DNA of 53,000 nucleotides from NCBI RefSeq assembly GCF_001622165.1, contig NZ_LVWG01000035.1:84566-137565 (forward strand). Direction: 5' to 3'. The position numbers were made by a program, and so were the translations under genes. A model generated the notes under the pieces. It saw only the letters and a program-made list of their open reading frames with translations, was not told where the DNA came from and did no database searches. The stretch comes from Pelodictyon luteolum. Its GTDB lineage: Bacteria > Bacteroidota > Chlorobiia > Chlorobiales > Chlorobiaceae. Position 1 is the first letter of the stretch. Each line of letters starts with the position of its first letter. Shown here one piece after another: positions 37,934-46,269 of this stretch.

Positions 37934-38715
37934 TTAACGCAGGCTCAGATTGATATTGAAGGGGCCTGGAGCAAAAAACCAAATCGTGTTATCAGTATAC
38001 TGATATACCGAACAGCCCTCCGTCACTTTGAAGGCGAGATCCATCGTCATCGTGGATGCATCAATCGTCACATTCAGTGGCATTATGCCGACCAGCCGGG
38101 TGATAGTACCGGCTGAACCGGCCCCAGCGTCATTGGCACCAACTCCCAGCTTGTATGATGAATCCGTTAAATAAGCCGAAATCCCCCCTCAGTACTTATG
38201 TACCTGCTTCCTGTATAAGAAGGCTGAGTATTGAAGGCATTCATTTTTATGGTCGCCAGATTCCATGAAGTGTCACTAGTTGCAACTCGTTCGCCCTTTT
38301 TGGTATTCATGTTATCTGTGGACTCCCAAAGAAATTTTTCGGAATCAAGGGAGTAATAGGTAACCGTTTCAACTGTATACTTCCCTTTTACCTTAAACGT
38401 TGGATCTATAACGACATATCCATATGAATAGGTGCCATCCGGAGGGCGGTTGATAGTACCAGGAAGTGAAGAAGAAACCCCATTACGAACAATCACCTCA
38501 TCCCCTGAAGAACTTTGACTTTGATACACCTTAACTGCACTGGAAAAATCAAGCGGGGTATCAGCATCCGGAGTCCCCGGATTTGACTTTAGCAACCCCA
38601 TTTCGATAACTGCCATACGAAACTCGTCCGGTTCAAAAAAAGAAACGGCTCTCGCTTCATGCGAACCCATAAAAAGGGCGACAAGCAGCAGGAATGCTAT
38701 CACTCTTATTTTCAT
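37934..38715 (-). pseudogene. Secreted protein B, paralogue of A, split by a frameshift in a G run
   Basis: The first frame (38715 down to the stop at 38167) encodes 182 residues: a signal peptide (IAFLLLVALFMGS, cleavage after ARA), FFEPDEFRMAVIEMGLL and RPPDGTYSYGYVVIDP, matching protein A. The homology then continues in the -1 frame from about 38185 to the TAA at 37934 (about 83 more codons, with AGTITRLVGIMPLNVTIDA and MDLAFKV, matching A's C-terminus). The switch lies at six G on minus (38183-38188): seven G would restore one frame of about 260 codons. GGGGGGA in the zero frame also fits a -1 slippery heptamer. It could be a mutation, phase variation, programmed frameshift or sequencing error. 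The region is visibly more AT-rich than its neighbours. Confidence 0.75.
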
Positions 38716-38728
38716 GACAAGTAATGGT

Positions 38729-39712
38729 TTAGAATCCTGTTACGGTTACATTGAAGCTCGCGTTCCGCCTCGCCTTCATGATGCGGTTCTCACGACGCAC
38801 TTTCTCGAAGCGTCGATCAACCATGCTCTCGAAGGTATACGGTGTTGATATGGTATGCGGTTTCGTTGCACGGTTCACGTCGTTGCCGCCGAAACTGAAG
38901 TTGTAGGCGAGGGTCAGGAAGCGCTCGAACGAACGGCCCTCGTTGTTGCCGCTGTTGTAGTCCGTGTAGCCAGCCTCGACCGACAGACCTTCATACAGCG
39001 AACCGGTCAGGCTGAACGTGTTGCCCTTCACATCTTCAATGTTGTCTTCCCCGTTCCAGCAGAAATGCTTGAACCGCATATGCGCGGAAGGGATGTAGGG
39101 GACAGCCAGCGCCACTTCGGCATCGTAACCGCCGAGAGCACGCTCTTCCATGTTTCCGCCGACATCCTTCCATTTCGTCAAGGCGCGGTACAGGTTGGTA
39201 TTTATCTCACCGACCGTCGTGCGGAGTTCGCCGCCAACGCTCATGCGCTGATGGTCATAGGGAAACTCATGGTCGAAGAAAATGTTTGTACCAAGCAGTA
39301 CTTTCTCATCGCATACCATCCTGCGATATCCGTAACCAAGGTTGAAGGTGGTACGTCCTCCCTCGCGAAACAGGCTGCTCTGGATAAAGGTGTTGTCGCG
39401 GAGGTCCCGGCTTTCAGTTACCGGGCGCAGGAACATGAAGCTCCATACCGGCTCGCTGGAGGTAATGCCCGTAATGGAGATTTCAGTTACTCCCTGACGG
39501 GTGGAAAGGAGGTTGGTGAGCCAACTCTCGGATGCACGATCGGCAAGGCTTCCAGCCTCGCTTTTCAGCACCTCAGCAGTAGTGCCCTGCTCGATACTTC
39601 TTGCAAGTTCAGGCACCAGGGCAAGCATACGATCCTCTACTGCATCTGACGCATGCAATGGTGAAACCCAAAAAGCAGCAAGCAGGGACAGGAGAAACAG
39701 CGTCTTTCTCAT
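38729..39712 (-). CDS. Inverse-autotransporter-type beta-barrel without passenger
   Basis: The 327-residue product has a signal peptide (RKTLFLLSLLAAFWVSPLHA), a helical region (about 25-70) and a 12-stranded-looking barrel with FNLGYGYRRM, LLGTNIFFDHEFPYDHQRMSVGGELRT, typical of the intimin/invasin barrel (IAT_beta). After the barrel comes a charged helix, MVDRRFEKVRRENRIMKARR, like the linker that precedes the passenger in intimins. The protein then ends in NVTVTGF, a terminal Phe that suits BAM recognition. No Big/lectin passenger is encoded. Proteins B and A follow on the same strand after 13 and about 90 bases. Confidence 0.8.
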   Translation of the reverse strand: MRKTLFLLSLLAAFWVSPLHASDAVEDRMLALVPELARSIEQGTTAEVLKSEAGSLADRASESWLTNLLSTRQGVTEISITGITSSEPVWSFMFLRPVTESRDLRDNTFIQSSLFREGGRTTFNLGYGYRRMVCDEKVLLGTNIFFDHEFPYDHQRMSVGGELRTTVGEINTNLYRALTKWKDVGGNMEERALGGYDAEVALAVPYIPSAHMRFKHFCWNGEDNIEDVKGNTFSLTGSLYEGLSVEAGYTDYNSGNNEGRSFERFLTLAYNFSFGGNDVNRATKPHTISTPYTFESMVDRRFEKVRRENRIMKARRNASFNVTVTGF

Positions 39713-39975
39713 GTGTTCTTGATTGGGGGTTCAGGAGGCGTTCTGCCGGCAAGCGACGAACCGGCGAACAACAGTCGAATTATACCTCATTCGACGATGT
39801 AATATAGCGTCAATAAAAAAATAATACAAGTCGATTACGCGGCCGGTAGGCTCCGCCATTGGATTTCACAAAAAATGAACACTAGTAAACCCGACCGGAT
39901 CCACCGGTTGGGCTGAGTATTCGCCAGGAGATGGCTGGTTAAGAAGGTGCCGCCATACTACCGGAGAAGGGATAG

Positions 39976-40104
39976 GCGGTCGAATTCAGTACAGCGGTGT
40001 TTGAATACGTTCAGGTCACCATGACTGCATTCCCGGAATACCATCCATTCCGATCTCACAAGAACTATGTCGACACCCTTGTCGTTGCTCAATCATTCAG
40101 TTAA
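39976..40104 (+). pseudogene. Possible C-terminal fragment of a lost gene
   Basis: A 42-codon frame follows a TAG and ends at TAA 40102-40104. Its composition is protein-like, with FEYVQVTMTAFPEYHPFRSH and YVDTLVVAQSFS. An internal ATG at 40021 would give only 27 residues. I do not recognise the family; it may be a gene remnant left by rearrangement, or chance. Confidence 0.25.
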
Positions 40105-40113
40105 GTTAATATT

Positions 40114-40153
40114 TACGACAAAAATGGCCATTTAGAACAAATAATACGACAAA
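40114..40153. promoter_or_regulatory. Repeat-palindrome site upstream of the Fic gene
   Basis: Two direct copies of TACGACAAA (40114-40122 and 40145-40153) flank the perfect 12-base palindrome AAATGGCCATTT (40122-40133). The site ends 12 bases before the Fic start and would be a natural operator for the AbiEi-like domain of that protein. Confidence 0.5.
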
Positions 40154-40165
40154 CCGGCAAAGCCA

Positions 40166-41668
40166 ATGAAAACATCACCGATAAAGACGACACGCGATGA
40201 CTCACTGATTCTCTACATGGAACTCAATGAGAGTGAGATCAGGGCTGCACAACGGCGCATCAAAACCGGCGAATTGCAGCGCATTGTCCCGGGTGTTCTC
40301 AGTGCGAGCCCTCTGCATAAGTGGCCAGCAATCATTGGGTTGCACAGATTACGGGTACTGGCAGCCCTGTTCCCTCAAGCAGTCATCGGCTATAGAAGCG
40401 CCTTCAATGGCGGCCTGCCCGTTGAGTGCGTAATGCACCTCAGCTACAGTTACAACAGAGTCGTTGAGTTACCGGGTTTAACGGTCGTACTTGTCAAGGG
40501 GTCCGGCGCTGTTGCAGGTGACATGACCATGTCAGGACGAAACATATTTTTCCCATCCGAGGCGCGGATGCTGATGGAAAACCTCACCCAGAGCCGCGGG
40601 ACAGTCAAAAAAGCCGTGGGGCGCAAGGCTGTCGAAGAACGATTGGTAAATATTTATGAATCAAGGGGCCCCGAGGCTCTCAACCGCATCAGGGATGAGG
40701 CCCGCAACATCTCAGCCGCTCTGGGTTTCGAGAAGGAATGCGGTATGCTGCATGACCTCATCGGGAGCATTCCAGGAACAAAAAGTGCCCGACTTTCGAC
40801 AGTAGCGGGTCGCGCTCTGGCAAGAGGGAGACCTCTTGACGCCGCTCGTCTGGAACTGTTCGAAACATTGGCAGCTGCATTGCGGACAACGCCCCTCATG
40901 CAGAAACACACTCCGGCCACAACGGAAACAGCACACTTCAATTTTGCTTTTCTGGAATCCTATTTCAGCAACTTCATCGAAGGGACGGAATTTGATATCT
41001 CTGAGGCCCGCCAAATTGTGCTTGAAGGCAAAATCATCGACCAACGCCCGAAAGACTCGCACGATATCCTTGGAGTATTCTGGCAGGCCATCGATCAGGG
41101 ATGGTCACTTCAATCGACAGCACCGGGAGAAGCCGTCCTGCAGCAATTGCGACAGCGCCACCGTATACTGATGAAAGAACGGCCGGAAACGGCACCCGGT
41201 GACTTCAAGGACCGCGAAAATGGTGCTGGGAACACCACATTCGTCTCGCCGAAGAATGTCCAGGGAACACTGATAGAGGGAAGCAAACTCCTGCCTTCGG
41301 TGCCGCCCGGCATGGCAAGGGCGCTTCTTGCAATGTTCATCGTCTCGGAAGTACATCCGTTCATCGACGGAAACGGCCGGCTGGCACGCCTGGTCATGAA
41401 CGCAGAGTTGTCGCTCATGCAGGCATGCAGAGTGATTGTACCAACACTCTTCAGAGAAGAGTATCTTGACTGCCTCCGTGTCCTCTCGCGGCGGGGACAA
41501 CCCGGACCGTTCATTGCCGCCATGAAGAAAATCCAGCAATGGTCCGCCGCGTTCGACTACAATGATCTGGACAGGGTGATCGGCCAGATGCAGGCATGCA
41601 ATGCATTCGAAAAATCCACCAGACAGTACCAGTTGCTAAGCCCCCCCGAAAGTGGGCCTGAGAAATAA
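40166..41668 (+). CDS. Fic-family protein with AbiEi-like N-terminal domain
   Basis: The 500-residue product has two parts. Residues about 15-135 look like the AbiEi antitoxin fold: a winged-helix segment RRIKTGELQRIVPGVL, then AVIGYRSAFNGGLP, paralleling the separate AbiEi protein at 46270. Residues about 255-480 form a Fic domain with the complete AMPylation motif HPFIDGNGRLAR (397-408). Before it lies an inhibitory-helix motif S-x-x-x-E-G (Ser268-Gly273, in SNFIEG), which normally blocks ATP binding in class II Fic proteins. The protein therefore carries DNA-binding, toxin-like and self-inhibiting elements in one chain. The target is unknown. Confidence 0.82.
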   Translation: MKTSPIKTTRDDSLILYMELNESEIRAAQRRIKTGELQRIVPGVLSASPLHKWPAIIGLHRLRVLAALFPQAVIGYRSAFNGGLPVECVMHLSYSYNRVVELPGLTVVLVKGSGAVAGDMTMSGRNIFFPSEARMLMENLTQSRGTVKKAVGRKAVEERLVNIYESRGPEALNRIRDEARNISAALGFEKECGMLHDLIGSIPGTKSARLSTVAGRALARGRPLDAARLELFETLAAALRTTPLMQKHTPATTETAHFNFAFLESYFSNFIEGTEFDISEARQIVLEGKIIDQRPKDSHDILGVFWQAIDQGWSLQSTAPGEAVLQQLRQRHRILMKERPETAPGDFKDRENGAGNTTFVSPKNVQGTLIEGSKLLPSVPPGMARALLAMFIVSEVHPFIDGNGRLARLVMNAELSLMQACRVIVPTLFREEYLDCLRVLSRRGQPGPFIAAMKKIQQWSAAFDYNDLDRVIGQMQACNAFEKSTRQYQLLSPPESGPEK

Positions 41669-41818
41669 ACACCGCCCGCCAGTGAACAAACCCAGCGCAG
41701 CCGCCATACATGAGGAAAAACGCTGAAACCAACAGATGAAAGGGCTCAGCACTCGACTGATAGAGTCTAACCTGCCGTCCAGTTCCAAACGGCAAGGATG
41801 ACGCCGCATCTCCAGTCC

Positions 41819-42058
41819 CTAATCCCGAAGGCGGGAAAGAATGTCAACTGCGGTAACGCGGTGTTTGAAGGCGAAGGCGCCGTCAATATGTATGACGGGG
41901 ATGCTGAAGCGGTAGCGGGACTCCAGAACAGGGTCCAGGGTGATATCTTTTTTTTCGATGGTGAACGGCACCTCTTTCTGCACAGAGAGCAGTACTTCCA
42001 TCGCCTCAACGCAGAGGCAGCATTCAGGCCTGCCGTAGATGGTTACCGTTCGGGGCAT
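41819..42058 (-). CDS. Glutaredoxin-family protein
   Basis: From ATG at 42058 the product is 79 residues: TVTIYGRPECCLCVEAMEVL with the redox pair Cys13-Cys16 (C-C-L-C), then SIPVIHIDG (the cis-Pro strand) and a C-terminal helix. It resembles DUF836/glutaredoxin-like proteins whose partner is not defined. The extra Cys14 within the active site is unusual. It follows hisS by 13 bases on the same strand. The upstream in-frame extension overlaps hisS and was trimmed. Confidence 0.82.
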   Translation of the reverse strand: MPRTVTIYGRPECCLCVEAMEVLLSVQKEVPFTIEKKDITLDPVLESRYRFSIPVIHIDGAFAFKHRVTAVDILSRLRD

Positions 42059-42071
42059 ACAGCTCAGGCCC

Positions 42072-43364
42072 TCAAGCCTTGAGGCCTTCGCGGATGGAAG
42101 GCTCGCGGAGGATTTCGATGATGGCCTGGAGTTCAAGGGTGGTCTGCTCGGAGGTGACGAGGTTCTTCAGTGCGTACTGCCCCGACTCTAACTCCGACTG
42201 CCCCACGAACAGGGCATATCCGGAGCGGATCCGGTTGGCTTCGCGCATCTGCGCCTTCATGCTTCTTGCAGCAAGGTCGATTTCGGTGCTGATACCGGAG
42301 CGGCGCAGCTTGAAGGCCACCTGCATACCATGGTCGGCAAGCTCAGACTGCTGCACCACCACATACACGAGGGGACCATGCGGATTAAGGGTAGCGAACA
42401 GCCCCTGCTTCTCCATGGCGATGAGCAGCCGCTCCATTCCCACCGCAAACCCTACCGCCGGCATTTCCTTGCCTCCGCCGAGTTCTTTTGCGAGCCCGTC
42501 ATAGCGTCCGCCGCCACCTATCGCATCCTGTGCACCGAGCGCCGTGCTCTGCACTTCAAAGGCCGTATGGCAGTAGTAATCGAGCCCCCGCACGAGGAGG
42601 TGGTCGACGTCGTAGTCGATACCGCGGTCCGCAAGGAACCGCAATACAGCCTCGAACTCCCGGACCCCTTCCGCCTTCACGAAATCGAACAGGCGCGGAG
42701 CGCCGGCAATCATGTCCCGGAGAGCGGGGTTCTTTGAATCAAGGATACGAAGAGGGTTCTTCTCGAGTCGCTCCTTCGAGGACTCGTCAAGCTCCCCTTC
42801 ATAGGGCTGAAAATAGGAGCGCAGCGCCTCGCGGTAGCGCGCACGGTCCTCAAGGTCGCCGAGGGTGTTGATACGGAGGCGAAGGCCTGAGAGGCCGAGC
42901 GTTTCGAACACCTGCATCATGAAGGTGAGCACTTCGGCCACCGCCGCAGGAGAGGACACGCCGAGCAGTTCGGCGCCGAACTGCGAGAACTGCCGCTGGC
43001 GGCCCGCCTGGGGGCGCTCCTTGCGGAACAGTTCGCTGATGTAGTAGAGTTTATGGACAGGGGCCTGCGAGAGCAGGTTCCGCTGCAGGGCGGCACGCAT
43101 CACGCCGGCAGTCATTTCGGGACGGAGGGTAAGGGAGCGCCCGCCGGGGTCGGGCAGGAACGTGAACATCTCCTTGCCGACAATGTCCGTGGTAGCCCCT
43201 ATGCCGCGCTGGAACAGTTCAGTGTACTCGAACACGGGCGTGCGCACCTCGCTGAACCCGTAGAGGGAGGCCAGGGTATGCACCACCTCCTCAACATGTT
43301 TCCACTGTGCTGCCTCTTCAGGAAAGATATCCCGTGTTCCCTTTACTGCCTGATACTGCGACAT
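42072..43364 (-). CDS. hisS: Histidyl-tRNA synthetase
   Basis: The 430-residue class II synthetase has motif 1 around [21 protein letters not shown], motif 2 with [27 protein letters not shown], the HisRS signatures [15 protein letters not shown] and [15 protein letters not shown], motif 3 [14 protein letters not shown] and a C-terminal anticodon-binding domain. It charges tRNA(His). The glutaredoxin gene follows directly. Confidence 0.96.
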   Translation of the reverse strand: MSQYQAVKGTRDIFPEEAAQWKHVEEVVHTLASLYGFSEVRTPVFEYTELFQRGIGATTDIVGKEMFTFLPDPGGRSLTLRPEMTAGVMRAALQRNLLSQAPVHKLYYISELFRKERPQAGRQRQFSQFGAELLGVSSPAAVAEVLTFMMQVFETLGLSGLRLRINTLGDLEDRARYREALRSYFQPYEGELDESSKERLEKNPLRILDSKNPALRDMIAGAPRLFDFVKAEGVREFEAVLRFLADRGIDYDVDHLLVRGLDYYCHTAFEVQSTALGAQDAIGGGGRYDGLAKELGGGKEMPAVGFAVGMERLLIAMEKQGLFATLNPHGPLVYVVVQQSELADHGMQVAFKLRRSGISTEIDLAARSMKAQMREANRIRSGYALFVGQSELESGQYALKNLVTSEQTTLELQAIIEILREPSIREGLKA

Positions 43365-43422
43365 AAGCCCCTTTTACCTCTCTAATAGCCTTGCTTGCGT
43401 TTGTAATGGATAGATGGGCCGC

Positions 43423-43893
43423 TCAGATCTGCGGCAGATCCTTCTCCTCTTCCCTGAACATCTCGAGGACTTCAGTCGAAGACCCTGCCCGGCAGATCTT
43501 CTCCCTGACGTCCTCCCGCCCGGCAAGCCGCGTGATGCGCCCGAGCAGCTTCAGGTGTTCGGCAAGCATGTCCTCGGGAGTGGCCAGAAGGAATATGATC
43601 TCCACCGGCTCGCCATCGATGGCGTCGAAATTGATATCCTCTTTGAGGGTCGCGATGGCAAGCACGGGGTGGGTAACCGCTCCGGTCTTGGCATGGGGAA
43701 GGGCGATCTTCTTTCCGATGCCGGTCGACATCTCCTGTTCCCGCTTCAAGACATCAGCCCGAAGCCTGTCGATATCCCGCACCCCCGGATGCTCCAAAAC
43801 GATCGAAAGCATTTTTTCTATCACCTGTTCCTTGGTCTCGAGTACGAGGTTCAGGGCAATGTACTTTTCGGAGAGAAGGCTTTCAATCTTCAT
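43423..43893 (-). CDS. PTS IIA (fructose/PtsN-type) domain protein
   Basis: From ATG at 43893 the product is 156 residues: MKIESLLSEKYIALNLVLET, active-site His67 in GIGKKIALPHAKTG, and VEIIFLLATPEDMLAEHLKLLGRITRLA. These features fit a single EIIA-Fru/Ntr domain. No permease or HPr gene is adjacent, so a regulatory role like PtsN is more likely than sugar uptake. Upstream in-frame codons to 44121 look non-coding. It lies 58 bases after the hisS start on the same strand. Confidence 0.87.
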   Translation of the reverse strand: MKIESLLSEKYIALNLVLETKEQVIEKMLSIVLEHPGVRDIDRLRADVLKREQEMSTGIGKKIALPHAKTGAVTHPVLAIATLKEDINFDAIDGEPVEIIFLLATPEDMLAEHLKLLGRITRLAGREDVREKICRAGSSTEVLEMFREEEKDLPQI

Positions 43894-44265
43894 TATGACA
43901 TTCTTACGGGACCGGGTTGCTGGAGCTGCGGGGCAGGGCACGAAAGAGGGGCCCCACCATTCAAATTGAAACGCAAATATACGCAATAGGGAACGAACCT
44001 CTAAACGGAGAACACCCCCCAGACCGAACGGAAGAGAATCCATCTTCATCCCCACAAGGGAAAGCATGCATGGATAGAGCCTTAATGAAATTCTTCGAAG
44101 ATTACTTTGACACTGAGCCAACGGAGAACACCTATGGATGCAACGAGCGTTATCAACAGTGAAATCAGGAGGGTGCTCAAAGAGAGGAGAATGCGATGGC
44201 TCAAGAAATAACCTGAGGAAATCCGCCGTTCACGCTGCATGCCGACCACCCGCAGAACGTAATCT
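43894..44265. other. 372-base gap between the IIA and cdsA genes
   Basis: No recognisable gene is seen. Two overlapping short plus-strand frames are protein-like in composition. One starts at an ATG near 44087 and contains MKFFEDYFDTEPTENTYG, ending at 44162. The other starts at an ATG near 44132 and encodes 25 residues ending RRVLKERRMRWLKK, with AGGAGG and GGAG motifs inside. Neither matches a family I know; they may be the remains of a small accessory gene. Confidence 0.3.
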
Positions 44266-45081
44266 TTACCGCGTCAAGAGGTAAACGAACGGTGCAACGA
44301 ACATCACCGTGTCGAACCGGTCCAAGACCCCCCCATGGCCGGGGATCAGCGCGGAAGAATCCTTCACTCCGGCATCGCGCTTGAACATGGACTCTATGAG
44401 GTCACCGGCAGGGCTGAACAGGCCGATGAGGGCACCGGCAAGCAGTGCGGTCTCACGGGTGAGGGAAGGAACGAAAGAGGAAAAAGCGAACGCCGCCGCC
44501 ACACTCCCTGCCACCCCGAAAAAGAACCCCTCCCAGGTCTTGTGCGGGCTGTGGCGGGGGAACAGTTTCCGCCGGATCAGTTTCCCTCCGGCAAGGCTCC
44601 CACCGAAATAGGCGGAAATATCCGTCGCCCAGATAGAGATGAACATCAACAGCACCATGGCCTCCCCCGTACCGTTCATCGGTTCCATCCGAAGGCGCAG
44701 AAGGGCACCGAACGAGAGGTTGACATAGAGCAGTCCGGCAAGAGCCGAACCGAGGTTCAGGAGCGGAGAGCCCGCCGTCATAAAGAGCTCAAGCAGGAAC
44801 AGCAGCATCACCACCAGAAGAAACGCCACCCACGGCTCCACAAGGCCGTAATAGAAATCCCCCTGCAGCAGAACGGTGGAGAGCAGCATAAGCCAGAGCG
44901 CAGGGGGATGGGCCCGGTGCGAAGCAAGGCGATGGAACTCGTAGGTGGCAAGCAGCGCAAGCAAGAGGAAGAATCCAAAAAAGAAGTCGCCGCCCGCCCT
45001 GATGACCAGAAGCAGGAGCGGAATGCCGACCACAGCCACCAGCACGCGCTGCAGAAGATTGATGCTCAGAAGTTTACCCAT
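44266..45081 (-). CDS. cdsA: Phosphatidate cytidylyltransferase
   Basis: From ATG at 45081 the product is 271 residues with about eight membrane helices and the CdsA signature near the C-terminus, KRDAGVKDSSALIPGHGGVL followed by DRFD. It makes CDP-diacylglycerol, the precursor of phosphatidylglycerol and cardiolipin. The open frame runs upstream to 45702 but there it lies inside the CPBP gene in another frame, so the ATG 11 bases after the CPBP stop was chosen. Confidence 0.93.
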   Translation of the reverse strand: MGKLLSINLLQRVLVAVVGIPLLLLVIRAGGDFFFGFFLLLALLATYEFHRLASHRAHPPALWLMLLSTVLLQGDFYYGLVEPWVAFLLVVMLLFLLELFMTAGSPLLNLGSALAGLLYVNLSFGALLRLRMEPMNGTGEAMVLLMFISIWATDISAYFGGSLAGGKLIRRKLFPRHSPHKTWEGFFFGVAGSVAAAFAFSSFVPSLTRETALLAGALIGLFSPAGDLIESMFKRDAGVKDSSALIPGHGGVLDRFDTVMFVAPFVYLLTR

Positions 45082-45092
45082 ACAGACACCTG

Positions 45093-46004
45093 TTACGAAG
45101 AGGAAGCAATGGCGGAAAAACGCCGCATCACCAAGATGAACAACCACAGCGACAGCAGCAGGAGCACCCACCACCAGACCTTGAACAGCAGCAGTTCCGG
45201 ATCGGAACCCGCCACCGGCGAGCTGCCGGCCGACAGAAGAAGCAGGAGCGCGGCCATGTTGTTCACAAAATGAACCGACACCGGCACGGCAAGGTTGCCG
45301 GTTCTGCTGTAAATATAGCCAATATACCAGCCAAGCAAAGCAAGGGGAAGAAGATTGGCCGCACTCATGTGGAAGAAAGCGAACATGGTGCCGGTAAGCA
45401 GCACTGCCGAAAACGGACGCATTGAGCGGGTATAGTTCCCCTGCACATATCCCCTGAAGAGCAGTTCCTCCGTCACCGCCGGAACCACTGCCAGTACCGA
45501 GGCCACCACAAGGAACTCCCCCACTGACCCGGCATGGGCAAGCTCGGCGATGAACACCTCCATCACTGCCTGCTGGCGCACCACCTCCGCGCCGGCAGCA
45601 CCAAGCGCTGGCCAGAGAAAGAGGTTCTGCAGCCCGGCCACCGTAAACACGAGCGGCTGAAGCAGGAACACCCCGGCAACCGCAAACCCCGCAAGCCGCC
45701 AATCAAACCCTCCACGGACTCCAAGAAACCGCAGGCTTTCCAGTGAAAAGAGCGGGGCGCGCACATGCCATGCCGCAAGCAGCAGCACCGGCAGCGCAAG
45801 CATCATGAGTTGGCCTGAAGCCTGTGCCATCCGAAGCGGACCGAGCAGCCCGCCGATGCCGCCACCTCCAAGCACGGCCTCGCCACTTCCCCCCGCAAGC
45901 GAGAACAGCAGCGCACCGGCAACAGGGTAGAGCACCATCGTTGCGAGCAGAAACAGGGTGGTGAAGAGAAATGAAGGCCGGCGCACGGCGACTGGAACCA
46001 TCAT
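45093..46004 (-). CDS. CPBP-family intramembrane metalloprotease
   Basis: The 303-residue, strongly hydrophobic protein has about eight membrane helices. It carries the CPBP (CAAX protease/Abi) motifs VTEELLFRGYVQGNYTR (EExxxR), then FAFFHMSAANLLPLALLGW and VHFVNNMAALLLL, which supply the Glu and His metal ligands. Bacterial members act in bacteriocin immunity, protein processing or unknown roles. It is upstream of cdsA with an 11-base gap. The 265 bases beyond its start hold an inverted repeat associated with the next gene and no clear CDS. Confidence 0.88.
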   Translation of the reverse strand: MMVPVAVRRPSFLFTTLFLLATMVLYPVAGALLFSLAGGSGEAVLGGGGIGGLLGPLRMAQASGQLMMLALPVLLLAAWHVRAPLFSLESLRFLGVRGGFDWRLAGFAVAGVFLLQPLVFTVAGLQNLFLWPALGAAGAEVVRQQAVMEVFIAELAHAGSVGEFLVVASVLAVVPAVTEELLFRGYVQGNYTRSMRPFSAVLLTGTMFAFFHMSAANLLPLALLGWYIGYIYSRTGNLAVPVSVHFVNNMAALLLLLSAGSSPVAGSDPELLLFKVWWWVLLLLSLWLFILVMRRFSAIASSS

Positions 46005-46159
46005 GCGGATGAAAAGCTTGAAACATTACAAGAAACTGCGCTCTCTGGCGCTCATGAATAGAGGCGGTCATAAAGGCGATCACTGGCTTCCGCGACAGCA
46101 ATACCTACCATGACACCACCCTCAGTGACGAAGCACTGTCAAGTATGCAATATCAATAC

Positions 46160-46265
46160 TGACGGCTCACATTCAAAACTCACTCAGTCGATGCGCCGGT
46201 TTTCCTGCCCGGCACTGGGCAAGTTGCTCTAATGGCAATACCCCCAAAGAAAGACTGAGCCGTCA
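46160..46265. promoter_or_regulatory. Perfect 10-base inverted repeat upstream of the AbiEi gene
   Basis: TGACGGCTCA (46160-46169) and its exact complement TGAGCCGTCA (46256-46265) bracket about 86 bases, the second copy lying four bases before the AbiEi start. AbiEi antitoxins studied in other bacteria repress their own promoter by binding inverted repeats, so these may be operator half-sites. Confidence 0.5.
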
Positions 46266-46269
46266 ATAA

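Larger units (their letters stand above)
39713..40165. other. 453-base intergenic region between the barrel and Fic genes
   Basis: This divergent region holds a perfect -10-like TATAAT on minus (plus-strand 39779-39784) for the barrel gene. It also has an imperfect hairpin CCCGACCGG/CCGGTTGGG (39890-39912) and an open frame 39976-40104 that looks protein-like (see separate entry). The Fic upstream repeats lie at 40114-40153. No complete gene is seen. Confidence 0.6.

Noticed and set aside
46009-46113. A 34-codon plus-strand frame beginning MKSLKHYKKLRS
   Set aside because: It sits in the CPBP promoter region, has no ribosome-binding site and no family likeness; evidence is too thin for a gene.
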